Below, one piece after another: positions 1-5,434 of a DNA stretch of 11,268 nucleotides. The stretch covers positions 1 through 11,268 of the forward strand of contig SKXF01000346.1 in NCBI GenBank assembly GCA_007128555.1, read 5' to 3'. The notes beneath the pieces were generated by a model, which was not told the DNA's origin, did no database searches, and was given only the letters and a program-made list of their open reading frames with translations. The stretch is from Clostridia bacterium (lineage in GTDB: Bacteria > Bacillota_E > SLMV01 > PUMD01). A program made the position numbers and the translations under genes. The stretch's first letter is position 1. Every line of letters begins with the position of its first letter.

Positions 1-1
1 A

Positions 2-151
2 CGCGAGGGCGACACCATTATCATCAAGTGCGGTCGCTGCAAGAGGTATACAGTCATTCAGACAGAAGGAATCATGTCAATCGATGTATGCGATATGGAA
101 TCCTCAGAGCTGGCGGCAGCTCTACAGGCCGCCGGGGAGGAGGATTCTTGA
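2..151 (+). CDS. Zinc-ribbon protein, C-terminal fragment (5' end outside window), Com-like
   Basis: This reading frame is open from the left edge and ends at TGA 149-151, leaving 49 residues of a protein that starts outside the window. The visible part begins with a short beta segment and a CxxC knuckle (KCGRCKRYTVI), then an acidic, Ala-rich tail. The pattern of hydrophobic residues, CxRCKR and hydrophobic residues resembles the second knuckle of the small Com zinc-ribbon family (phage Mu Com and bacterial relatives). A first CxxC would then lie upstream. Only one knuckle is visible, so the family call is weak; any short zinc-ribbon protein is possible. It converges on hslO with a 10-base gap and no terminator-like hairpin between them. 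Confidence 0.5.
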   Translation, partial: REGDTIIIKCGRCKRYTVIQTEGIMSIDVCDMESSELAAALQAAGEEDS

Positions 152-161
152 GATCGGAGGG

Positions 162-1061
162 TCAGTGGCTATCGTCCGGAGGATTGCCAGGGAGGTGGGC
201 GGCTCCGGCCTCAAACCGGTACGTCTGTCCGCAGAACTGGCATGTGATTTCCTCCGGTTCACCCGGTTGGGACAGGTCGCCGGGCGAGTTGTCACTCAGG
301 GCGCTGAGCAGCTGAGCAGCCTTCTCCCGGGTGCAGTTGCATTGAAAGCGGATTGGTTCCCTTCCGATGAACCGGAAGGGGAGATCTCCGGCCACGTATT
401 TCATGATGTCCGCCGCATCTGCACCATCCCGGATGAAGTGGCTTACGGAGTCCAGTTCCTGGCACCTGCGCATGATCTTAGCCAGTGCATCGTCGACGTC
501 GTCCCGGGCTGACGGCAGCCGTTGTATGAGGAATCCGCCGGCAGCCTGGATCCGGCTTCTACCTTTCACCAGCACTCCGAGTCCCACCGCGGACGGTACT
601 TGCTCGGAGACGGTGAGATAATAGGTGAGGTCCTGGGCGATTTCGCCGCTCACCAGGGATGCTGAGCCCGAATAGGGTTCTTTGAGCCCGAGGTCGTAGG
701 CTGCGGAGATGAACCCGTTGCCTCCCACAACCCCAGCCACATCCAGCTTTCCCCCGGGGGTGGGCGGAAGGTCCGCCGATGGATTCTGCACGTACCCCCG
801 TATGTTTCCCTCGCTGTCGCAGGTGGTGATGATGGTTCCCGACGGTCCACCGCCGTTGATGCGCAGCGTCAGGTGATCCTGCTTCCCCTTCAGTGAGGCA
901 CCTAGAAGGGCCGCGCCCGTCAGCGCTCGCCCCAGGGCGGCCGCCGTGGTCGGGGCGCAGTGGTGGCGTTGACAGATCTCGTCGACCGATCCTGTTGTGA
1001 CCGCTGTGATGGCTCTGATTCCAAGATCTTCAGATAGATATCGCTCCCTGGTATCGGACAT
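162..1061 (-). CDS. hslO: Hsp33 redox-regulated chaperone
   Basis: Hsp33 is a cytosolic holdase that is switched on when oxidation and heat make it release zinc, and it then protects unfolding proteins. The 299-residue product matches the usual family length of about 290. The N-terminal substrate-binding fold begins at YLSEDLGIRAI and continues through GGGPSGTI and GYVQNP. The C-terminal redox switch is intact: Cys241-Asn-Cys243 and Cys274-Gln-Phe-Cys277, the CxC...CxxC zinc set. The ATG at 1061 was chosen because GAGGGGG (plus-strand 1066-1072) sits just before it and the family N-terminus begins there. An in-frame ATG at 1142 would add 27 unlike residues with no comparable ribosome site. 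It is divergent from the M24 peptidase gene with a 124-base gap. Confidence 0.95.
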   Translation of the reverse strand: MSDTRERYLSEDLGIRAITAVTTGSVDEICQRHHCAPTTAAALGRALTGAALLGASLKGKQDHLTLRINGGGPSGTIITTCDSEGNIRGYVQNPSADLPPTPGGKLDVAGVVGGNGFISAAYDLGLKEPYSGSASLVSGEIAQDLTYYLTVSEQVPSAVGLGVLVKGRSRIQAAGGFLIQRLPSARDDVDDALAKIMRRCQELDSVSHFIRDGADAADIMKYVAGDLPFRFIGREPIRFQCNCTREKAAQLLSALSDNSPGDLSQPGEPEEITCQFCGQTYRFEAGAAHLPGNPPDDSH

Positions 1062-1126
1062 GATGCCCCCTCTTCCGTGTTCAACGCGGGCGGATGAATA
1101 TTTCACTGCTACATCCCGCTCCTGTC

Positions 1127-1155
1127 TTGCGCCCCGGAGCACTTCGGGCGATACT
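1127..1155 (+). promoter_or_regulatory. Possible SigA-type promoter for the M24 peptidase gene
   Basis: TTGCGC (1127-1132) and GATACT (1150-1155) are 17 bases apart, each matching 4 of 6 consensus bases, about 30 bases before the ATG at 1186. The match is weak, and chance occurrence is likely in a window this size. Its position in the divergent hslO / peptidase gap is the main support. Confidence 0.22.
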
Positions 1156-1185
1156 TAAAGATAGCAGATTGGGGGCGAAAAGGCG

Positions 1186-2250
1186 ATGGACCATCGTTGG
1201 GAGACCCTGCTGCACTATGCTGAGGCGCATTACCTGGATGCCCTCTTCTTAACGGACCCTGAGGACGTGGGATATCTCACGGGTTTTCACGGTGGTTGTC
1301 TCCTGATCCTTCCCGATGAATCTCCCTACCTCATTGTATCTGACTTCGAACGGGTGGAGATGGGGGAAGTGGCAGGTGACTGTGAGGTGGTGGGGGTCAA
1401 GCCGGGCACGGTTCTGGATGCGGTCGGCGGGCTTCTGCGCGGGTCATCTCCAGACCGCCTCGGATACAGCACCATGCTCACACATAGAGAATTTGTTGAA
1501 CTTCAGTCCATGGTGATGCAGCGGGGTCTATGCCGCCAGCTGGTGGTGATGGACCGCATGGACCGATGGTTGAGGGGCGTCAAGGATGAGCGAGTCCTGG
1601 AACAGATTCTCCATTGCTGTCGCATCGCCGAGACGGCCTTCGAGCGGGTCCTGCAGGTGGCGGAGCCGGGCCTTCGCGAGCTGGACCTGGCTGCAGAGAT
1701 CGAGTGGGCCATGCGAAAGGGTGGCGCGAGTCAATATGCCTTCCCCACCGTGGTTGCGTCGGGTCCCCGGTCAGCAGACCCCCACGCGATGCCCACCGAA
1801 CGCCGGCTTCAAAGGGGAGACCTGGTTGTTCTGGATTTTGGCGCCCGCATTGGGGCCGGGATGTCCGATCTGACCCGGACGCTGGTTGTTGGCGAGGCCG
1901 ACGGAGAACAGAGACAAGTCTACGACGGTGTGTTTGCTGCTCGAGAAGCTGCCCTGGATGCCATTGCCCCTGGAATGAGCGGGGCAGAGATTCACAGTGT
2001 CGCCCAGAGACTGCTCGCTTCCGTCGGGTACAGCTGCTATTTCGCGCATGGCCTGGGTCATTCCCTCGGAGGCGGCCCTGACCTGGTGCCGGACGAGACG
2101 GAGATGTTGGTTCCAGGGAACGTCGTGACGGTCGAACCTGCGGTGTACATTCCCGGTTGGGGAGGGGTGCGGTTGGAGGACGTGGTACTGGTGACCCACA
2201 GTGGACACCGGACGCTCACACGCTGCAGCCCCCGACTGATCGAGGTTTGA
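1186..2250 (+). CDS. M24 family metallopeptidase (Xaa-Pro peptidase type) with altered active site
   Basis: M24 'pita-bread' enzymes use two metal ions to remove N-terminal residues, often before proline, in the cytosol. The 354-residue product has a creatinase-like N-domain (about 1-125) and a catalytic domain (about 130-354). Expected metal ligands are present: Asp217 and Asp228 (LDFGARIGAGMSDLTRT), His292 (HGLGH), Glu317 (TVEPAVY) and Glu331 (GGVRLEDVVLVT). His200 (ADPHAMPTE) matches a conserved substrate-site His. The second His that normally follows the metal-ligand His by seven residues (VHE/VHD) is replaced by Asp299 in GHSLGGGPD, and the following loop looks short. This may mean changed specificity or a creatinase-like or non-peptidase role. 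The product is close to PepQ/YpdF-type proteins, but the exact substrate cannot be told. ATG 1186 follows a G-rich site (GGGGGCG). Confidence 0.88.
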   Translation: MDHRWETLLHYAEAHYLDALFLTDPEDVGYLTGFHGGCLLILPDESPYLIVSDFERVEMGEVAGDCEVVGVKPGTVLDAVGGLLRGSSPDRLGYSTMLTHREFVELQSMVMQRGLCRQLVVMDRMDRWLRGVKDERVLEQILHCCRIAETAFERVLQVAEPGLRELDLAAEIEWAMRKGGASQYAFPTVVASGPRSADPHAMPTERRLQRGDLVVLDFGARIGAGMSDLTRTLVVGEADGEQRQVYDGVFAAREAALDAIAPGMSGAEIHSVAQRLLASVGYSCYFAHGLGHSLGGGPDLVPDETEMLVPGNVVTVEPAVYIPGWGGVRLEDVVLVTHSGHRTLTRCSPRLIEV

Positions 2251-2276
2251 GGGCCCGCAGGCGCTTCTGCAGGCCC
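2251..2276. terminator. GC-rich hairpin in a tail-to-tail gap, possible bidirectional terminator
   Basis: Directly after the peptidase stop, GGGCC-c-GCAG (2251-2260) pairs with CTGC-a-GGCCC (2267-2276) around a six-base loop: nine pairs with one mismatch. It fills most of the 33-base gap between two convergent stops, where a shared terminator is expected. No T-run follows on either strand, so it is not a classic intrinsic terminator. Confidence 0.45.
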
Positions 2277-2283
2277 CGCTGAT

Positions 2284-3213
2284 TCAGGGTCGAGCGGAAA
2301 ACCGGTGATTGCCGATTTGCACCGTGAAACGAAGGGTCTCGTGAAATGCGCGACCCGCCGCACTGGCGAGGAGTGGGTTATAGAAGTACAACGCTCCCAT
2401 GGTTGGATCTTCGCCCCGGAGGGCCCTCTCTGCGGCCTCCCTGCATGTGCTGAGGATTGGAGCGTCTATGGAGCCGTCATTGATGGGAGAGAAGCGACCT
2501 GGCTGCAGGATGACATCCTTCATGGTATTCGGGAAGTGGGGATCGAGGATGCTGTTGATCACAACGGCTGCAACGCCCAGCTTCCCCTCGAGTCCCTCGC
2601 CCCACGCCTCTGCAGTGATCAGGCGCAAAAACAGGTCCATTTCCTCGGGTGTCGGATTGTATACGTAGGCCGGCGTTAGCGCCTCCATCTCCAGGTTGCG
2701 TTGCTGGACGGTATCGGACGCAACATTGACGTTTTCCAACAGGACGGCCCTTTTCTCGCCGTCCCAACCAATGGTCCATTCAAAAACCTCCGCCATGAGG
2801 CGCACTGGAACCAGGAGGTTCCCGTCCTCTATGACCAGGGGGGGGATGGGCTGCTGAACATGTTCAACGCCCATGATCTCGGATCGTGAGGTGACCAGTA
2901 CAAAGCGGACAGTTGGAGAGACGTAGCGAGCCAGGCCGGAGCTGGGATCGAAATACACGGTGCCGCCGGTCAGCGCGGCGAAGTCCTGGATGGGTGCCAT
3001 GGCTCGTCCCTCGATGATACGCACGGGGCGTGAGGTTTGCAGAGGTTCCCCGTTAACAGATAGTGTGGGGGGCTCAGCTGCGATGGCCACATTTCCTGCT
3101 GCACCGAGTTGCCCCATGAGCAGGATTGCAGCGAGTGCCACTACCAGCCGGTAGTGGCGAAGGGAGAATCGGGATGGTTCATAATGAAAGGATCGTTTGC
3201 TACGTTGCATCAT
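2284..3213 (-). CDS. Exported SleB/CwlJ-family cell-wall hydrolase with copper-amine-oxidase-like N-domain
   Basis: The 309-residue product has a basic N-terminus and a hydrophobic segment (about 22-38), with a likely signal-peptidase site after AIAA near residue 46. Residues about 48-160 match the copper amine oxidase N-terminal (stalk) domain found in Clostridia wall proteins; its hallmark is GNLLVPVRLMAE...IGWDGEKRAVLL. Residues about 190-306 match the Hydrolase_2 (SleB/CwlJ) domain: ITAEAWGEG, GVAAVVINSI, FPNTMKDVI, GRFSPINDGS, GALYFYNP. Glu202 aligns with the catalytic Glu of SleB, a lytic transglycosylase acting on spore-cortex muramic-lactam peptidoglycan. A cortex-lytic or general wall-remodelling role is inferred. 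AGAGGG precedes the tandem ATG codons at 3213 and 3210; either could be the start. Confidence 0.88.
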   Translation of the reverse strand: MMQRSKRSFHYEPSRFSLRHYRLVVALAAILLMGQLGAAGNVAIAAEPPTLSVNGEPLQTSRPVRIIEGRAMAPIQDFAALTGGTVYFDPSSGLARYVSPTVRFVLVTSRSEIMGVEHVQQPIPPLVIEDGNLLVPVRLMAEVFEWTIGWDGEKRAVLLENVNVASDTVQQRNLEMEALTPAYVYNPTPEEMDLFLRLITAEAWGEGLEGKLGVAAVVINSILDPHFPNTMKDVILQPGRFSPINDGSIDAPILSTCREAAERALRGEDPTMGALYFYNPLLASAAGRAFHETLRFTVQIGNHRFSARP

Positions 3214-3229
3214 CAGCGTTCACCCTCTC

Positions 3230-3248
3230 GGCAGGATATTTCCCTGCC
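3230..3248. repeat. Perfect 6-bp inverted repeat in the hydrolase 5' leader
   Basis: GGCAGG (3230-3235) and CCTGCC (3243-3248) are separated by seven bases. They lie 17-35 bases before the minus-strand hydrolase start and downstream of its predicted promoter, so the mRNA could form a short hairpin just upstream of the ribosome site. An operator is the alternative. Confidence 0.4.
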
Positions 3249-3259
3249 TAGTTCGTGAC

Positions 3260-3302
3260 GTTAATTACAATTATAACGAAAAAGTTCCATGTGGCAATTA
3301 AC
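3260..3302. repeat. GTTAATT/AATTAAC inverted repeat bracketing the hydrolase promoter
   Basis: GTTAATT (3260-3266) and its exact reverse complement AATTAAC (3296-3302) lie 29 bases apart. One arm falls near the expected transcription start, the other overlaps the -35 region of the minus-strand promoter. The centres are 36 bases apart, so the two half-sites could be bound by one regulator through looping or by two dimers. It lies in AT-rich DNA, where such matches are more frequent by chance. Confidence 0.3.
3270..3297 (-). promoter_or_regulatory. SigA-type promoter for the SleB-family hydrolase gene
   Basis: Read on the minus strand, TTGCCA (3297-3292, 5 of 6 to TTGACA) and a perfect TATAAT (3275-3270) are separated by 16 bases in an AT-rich block. 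Transcription would start near 3263 and give a leader of about 50 bases. No sequence resembling the SigG pattern (GNATR, then CATNNTA at about 18 bases) was seen, so vegetative expression is more likely than forespore expression. Confidence 0.65.
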
Positions 3303-3433
3303 ATAATGGTTACAGGATGTACGGCAAGGGCTCGATTCACCTCTTTACAGCGATTGAACGGGTTCAGTTTGGTGGATTGTTGCCCGGTGGGGTCGTAAGG
3401 CATTTCGTCTTCTGTTTGCTGCGTGCAGTGATG

Positions 3434-3653
3434 GATGCGGACATCCTGGCGATCCCCTGCAATGCAGAGGAGATCGCGCTCGCATCTTGAATTTTAACTA
3501 GGGAGGCGAGTTCAATGGGCTCGCCTGTGCGCGACACCCTGAGCATTCCAGGCCCGTGGTTCCGGGCAGCATAGGCATGTTTGCAGGTTGCCAGGAAGCT
3601 TTGTCCGGATGCTGGCCATGCTATGAACCTCAAGAGCCCGTGAGAGTGGAGGT
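3434..3653 (+). ncRNA. Candidate structured leader RNA upstream of uspA
   Basis: Hand pairing gives three separate structured blocks. First, GATGCG (3434-3439) pairs with CGCATC (3481-3486), enclosing GCGATC (3449-3454) with GATCGC (3472-3477) and an inner CTGC/GCAG hairpin. Second, AGGCGAG (3504-3510) pairs with CTCGCCT (3520-3526) around nine bases. Third, CATAG-g-CATG (3570-3579) and GCCAG (3590-3594) pair with CTGGCCATGCTATG (3612-3625); GCCCG/CGGGC (3552-3567) lies between blocks. The run ends at the uspA GGAGGT (3648-3653). I do not recognise any known riboswitch core here. Short inverted repeats are common in GC-rich DNA, so this remains a hypothesis. Confidence 0.25.
3515..3574 (+). 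CDS. Possible 19-codon leader ORF
   Basis: ATG 3515 follows GGGAGG (3501-3506) by eight bases, a good ribosome site, and the frame ends at TAG 3572-3574 with no recognisable product. The ATG lies in the loop, and half of the ribosome site in the stem, of the 3504-3526 hairpin. It could be an upstream control peptide for uspA or chance. The composition (many Gly, Pro and Arg) does not show selection as a protein. Confidence 0.15.
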   Translation: MGSPVRDTLSIPGPWFRAA

Positions 3654-3660
3654 AATAAGA

Positions 3661-4113
3661 TTGCAGCAGCTTCAACGCGTGATGGTATGTGTCGATGGTT
3701 CGGATTCGTCCTGGAAGGCCGTTGAGTTTTCCAGGGGGATCTGCGAGGCGTTTGATTCCGAGCGGTTGATCGCAATTCACATCATTCCGACGGCATCTGT
3801 CCTGGGTGGTTTCACATTGGATGAGGACGTCGACATGGTGCAGGCCCGGTTCCTGGAGGCCCTGGAGGAGCAGGGGAGGGAGCTTGTGTCCCGGCTCGAA
3901 GAGTATCTCCCAGTGGCCGGGGTGCAGACAGAAGTGGTGGTGCGCAACGGCACGCCGCATTCGGAGATTGTCGAATGGGCCGCGGAGCAGGAGGTTGATC
4001 TGATCGTTCTGGGAAACCGGGGTCTGACCGGCATCGCATCCGTATTGCTGGGTAGTGTTGGGGAGAAGGTGGTGAGACACGCGCCTTGCTCAGTGATGAT
4101 CCACAGGACCTGA
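3661..4113 (+). CDS. Universal stress protein, UspA family (ATP-binding type)
   Basis: Usp proteins are small cytosolic dimers tied to survival under starvation, redox and other stress. The 150-residue product is the normal single-domain length. The N-terminal strand RVMVCVDGSDSS carries the nucleotide-contacting Asp. Near the C-terminus, GNRGLTGIASVLLGS fits the G-2x-G-9x-G-S signature of ATP-binding members (MJ0577 type) exactly. TTG 3661 is chosen as start because GGAGGT (3648-3653) lies seven bases before it and the family N-terminus begins just after. An ATG at 3556 in the same frame would add 35 Cys/Trp-rich residues unlike the family. The gene is followed after 13 bases by a small membrane zinc-ribbon gene, probably co-transcribed. 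Its upstream region may fold into a long leader. Confidence 0.9.
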   Translation: MQQLQRVMVCVDGSDSSWKAVEFSRGICEAFDSERLIAIHIIPTASVLGGFTLDEDVDMVQARFLEALEEQGRELVSRLEEYLPVAGVQTEVVVRNGTPHSEIVEWAAEQEVDLIVLGNRGLTGIASVLLGSVGEKVVRHAPCSVMIHRT

Positions 4114-4126
4114 GGGGCGTTCCGTG

Positions 4127-4366
4127 ATGCCGTATCTTGTGCTTGCCCTCATCCTCGCTGCTGGTCTGTACCTGTTTTATTGTTCAGTGACCAGGACAGG
4201 CGGTGACGAGGAAGGATCGAAGGACATCCGGCCCGCATCTTCCCAGTTGGATTCCCTTTCCCCTGGGAAGAACTGTCCGTGTTGCGGCTCTCCGTGGTGG
4301 CCGGATGCCCTCCGATGCTGGAGCTGCGGTTATGAGACCCGGGTGGAGGATTCGGAATCGTCCTGA
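4127..4366 (+). CDS. Small membrane-anchored zinc-ribbon protein, function unknown
   Basis: The 79-residue product has one N-terminal transmembrane segment (PYLVLALILAAGLYLFY), a Ser/Asp-rich linker, and a C-terminal zinc ribbon, CPCCGSPWWPDALRCWSCGYE: two CxxC knuckles ten residues apart (with an extra Cys in the first). The ribbon should face the cytosol or the outside depending on topology, which I cannot decide. The start may also be GTG 4124; GAGGGG (4112-4117), which overlaps the uspA stop, serves either. Close spacing suggests co-expression with uspA. Its last 37 bases overlap the end of the convergent HTH gene. The specific family is not recognised. Confidence 0.7.
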   Translation: MPYLVLALILAAGLYLFYCSVTRTGGDEEGSKDIRPASSQLDSLSPGKNCPCCGSPWWPDALRCWSCGYETRVEDSESS

Positions 4367-5001
4367 GAGACCTCGTCTTCCTCGCTGGGTTCCGATGGTT
4401 CTTCGCCTTCGATCGGCTCTTCGGTTTCGGCTAGCTCCGTCATCGTGACATGAAGCTGGTAGTGCATGTTATCGGAATCTACCATAACTAGGGAGGCCAG
4501 GGCCTTGAGGCGTTGTGCTACCTCTCGAGCCATATACGTTCCGGATACTCTGAGTACCAGTCCCCTATCTGCCGCCTCCTGGCCAGGTGCGACCTGGGGA
4601 AGATTGATCAGTGAAGAGGACGCCCTGCCCGTCGAGTTGAGGGGCTCCAGCTGAACGTTGCCTCCTCGATCTTTCTTGATTCCCAGCTTGTAGCGCAGGT
4701 TGCGCACCTGCCACTGGCTCATGTCCAGCATGTCTCCGATTTCCACGTCCGACTTTCCCTCGCGAACGAGTTCCAATAAGACGGACTGCTGCTCCGGGGA
4801 GTCCATCGAGGTGAAGGATTCTGTTGGCATCATCTTGTTTTTCACTCCTTCCAGTACTTCTTGTAATGAGGAGGGGAAAGGGTCTGTAGCCATCTGGTTC
4901 ATCTTGTAGGTTATGACCGGCCCGGATAGGCGCTTCCTCCTTTGATTTCCGGTCAACTCCGACGGCATGATGATCTTCCTGGGACGTATTTTGCCGACCA
5001 T
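4330..5001 (-). CDS. Unrecognised HTH DNA-binding protein with acidic tail
   Basis: I do not recognise this 223-residue protein as a named family. A basic N-terminus (GKIRPRKIIMP...NQRRKR) is followed by a helical region and a helix-turn-helix of sigma-region-4/LuxR-like pattern at about 75-105 (VREGKSDVEIGDMLDMSQ then WQVRNLRYKLGIKKDRGG). Residues about 145-190 (LVLRVSGTYMAREVAQRLKA...YQLHVTMTEL) look like a small beta-alpha-beta ligand or dimer domain. The last 35 or so residues are almost all Glu, Asp, Ser and Pro. ATG 5001 is chosen because GAGGGGGAG lies just upstream; an ATG at 5022 would add seven residues without a ribosome site. A long dyad upstream (5061-5087) suggests self-regulation. 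A sporulation or stress regulator is a guess only. Confidence 0.75.
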   Translation of the reverse strand: MVGKIRPRKIIMPSELTGNQRRKRLSGPVITYKMNQMATDPFPSSLQEVLEGVKNKMMPTESFTSMDSPEQQSVLLELVREGKSDVEIGDMLDMSQWQVRNLRYKLGIKKDRGGNVQLEPLNSTGRASSSLINLPQVAPGQEAADRGLVLRVSGTYMAREVAQRLKALASLVMVDSDNMHYQLHVTMTELAETEEPIEGEEPSEPSEEDEVSQDDSESSTRVS

Positions 5002-5060
5002 TGTCTCCCCCTCGTCTGACATGAAGTCATTCTGTTGAGCCTGACTTTCAATACATAGTG

Positions 5061-5087
5061 TGTCAACTTATCCTCTAAGTTATGACA
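5061..5087. repeat. Long dyad upstream of the HTH gene, candidate operator
   Basis: TGTC-AACTTA (5061-5070) and TAAGTT-at-GACA (5076-5087) form ten-base arms around TCCTC, perfect apart from a two-base insertion in the right arm. The dyad covers the -10 and expected start of the predicted minus-strand promoter, 60-86 bases before ATG 5001, where a repressor would act. The HTH protein itself is the simplest ligand. A hairpin in the mRNA leader is the alternative. Confidence 0.45.
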
Positions 5088-5107
5088 AAAATGTTCTAAA
5101 GCGTCAT
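5079..5107 (-). promoter_or_regulatory. Possible promoter of the HTH gene
   Basis: On the minus strand, ATGACG (5107-5102) and CATAAC (5084-5079) are 17 bases apart, each 4 of 6 to consensus, with an A/T-rich spacer. A separate perfect TTGACA (5066-5061) in the dyad has no matching -10 at the right distance. Support is modest and comes mostly from position and AT-richness. Confidence 0.3.
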
Positions 5108-5434
5108 CGAATTTGAAGTTTTCCCCATGGGATGCTTACTGTATTGTACGGTGCTTGACGGATTATCATGTTTGTTGCGCGGTGAATGGCTGCCAGGTTT
5201 GCTTTCTGAGGCCGAATCACCTGCTCGAGGAAACCCTCGGATGGTCACTCACTGATGGCCCCGGAGTCCATTTGAACGTGTCTCATCGTTCGTGGTCCCG
5301 GTCCTGGTGTTTGCATGGCATCACGTATTTATGGTTGGCAACGTTTCCGGGTTGACCCGGGACGTCGCATTGGGTGACAATGACATCGAACTCGTGTGGC
5401 TCCTCTGTCATCCATCCCATGAGCGGGGTTGAAC

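Larger units (their letters stand above)
3214..3660. other. Non-coding stretch between the hydrolase gene and uspA
   Basis: This 447-base gap separates two divergent genes. The first 100 bases are AT-rich and carry the hydrolase promoter (3270-3297) with a flanking 7-bp inverted repeat. A weak plus-strand CATAAT (3302-3307) has no good -35. A short palindrome, TGAAC-GG-GTTCA (3355-3366), could be an operator. From 3434 on there is a run of nested hairpins leading to the uspA ribosome site. No convincing protein gene is present except a possible 19-codon leader ORF at 3515-3574. Confidence 0.6.
5002..5434. other. Non-coding stretch between the HTH gene and the helicase gene
   Basis: This 433-base divergent gap has an AT-rich half next to the HTH gene, with its dyad and possible promoter. 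The other half holds several perfect short hairpins: GGTGA/TCACC (5181-5221), CGAGG-AAAC-CCTCG (5226-5239), GAACG/CGTTC (5274-5291), CCGGGT-TG-ACCCGG (5347-5360) and CATTG-GGTGA-CAATG (5368-5382). No T-run follows any of them, and no clear plus-strand promoter for the helicase was found. An 80-codon open frame at 5113-5355 starts with TTG, lacks a ribosome site, is rich in Cys and Trp, and is not considered a gene. Confidence 0.55.

Noticed and set aside
1062..1142. 27-residue N-terminal extension of Hsp33
   Set aside because: The family begins near YLSEDLG, and GAGGGGG precedes the ATG at 1061.
1614..2081. 155-codon plus-strand frame inside the M24 gene
   Set aside because: It overlaps a strongly conserved gene in another frame, and its product is Arg/Gly/Pro-rich without any motif.
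3552..3567. T-box-like sequence (TGGTTCC within a hairpin)
   Set aside because: The T-box core needs TGGNACC; one key base differs, there is no specifier stem, and the downstream gene is not a tRNA or amino-acid gene.
3556..3660. Longer N-terminus for UspA from ATG 3556
   Set aside because: Usp proteins start just before the VCVDGS strand. TTG 3661 has GGAGGT at ideal spacing, and the extension is Cys/Trp-rich.
3364..4080. 238-codon minus-strand open frame across uspA and its leader
   Set aside because: It lies antisense to a clear Usp gene, has no ribosome site or domain, and has the low-complexity look of a GC-rich shadow frame.
3495..4497. 13-base direct repeat TAACTAGGGAGGC at 3495 and 4485
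   Set aside because: One or two 13-base matches are expected by chance in 11 kb. One copy is inside the HTH coding sequence, and the flanks do not match.
5113..5355. 80-codon plus-strand frame before the helicase
   Set aside because: It has a TTG start without a ribosome site, and its Cys/Trp/His-rich product is typical of translated non-coding DNA.
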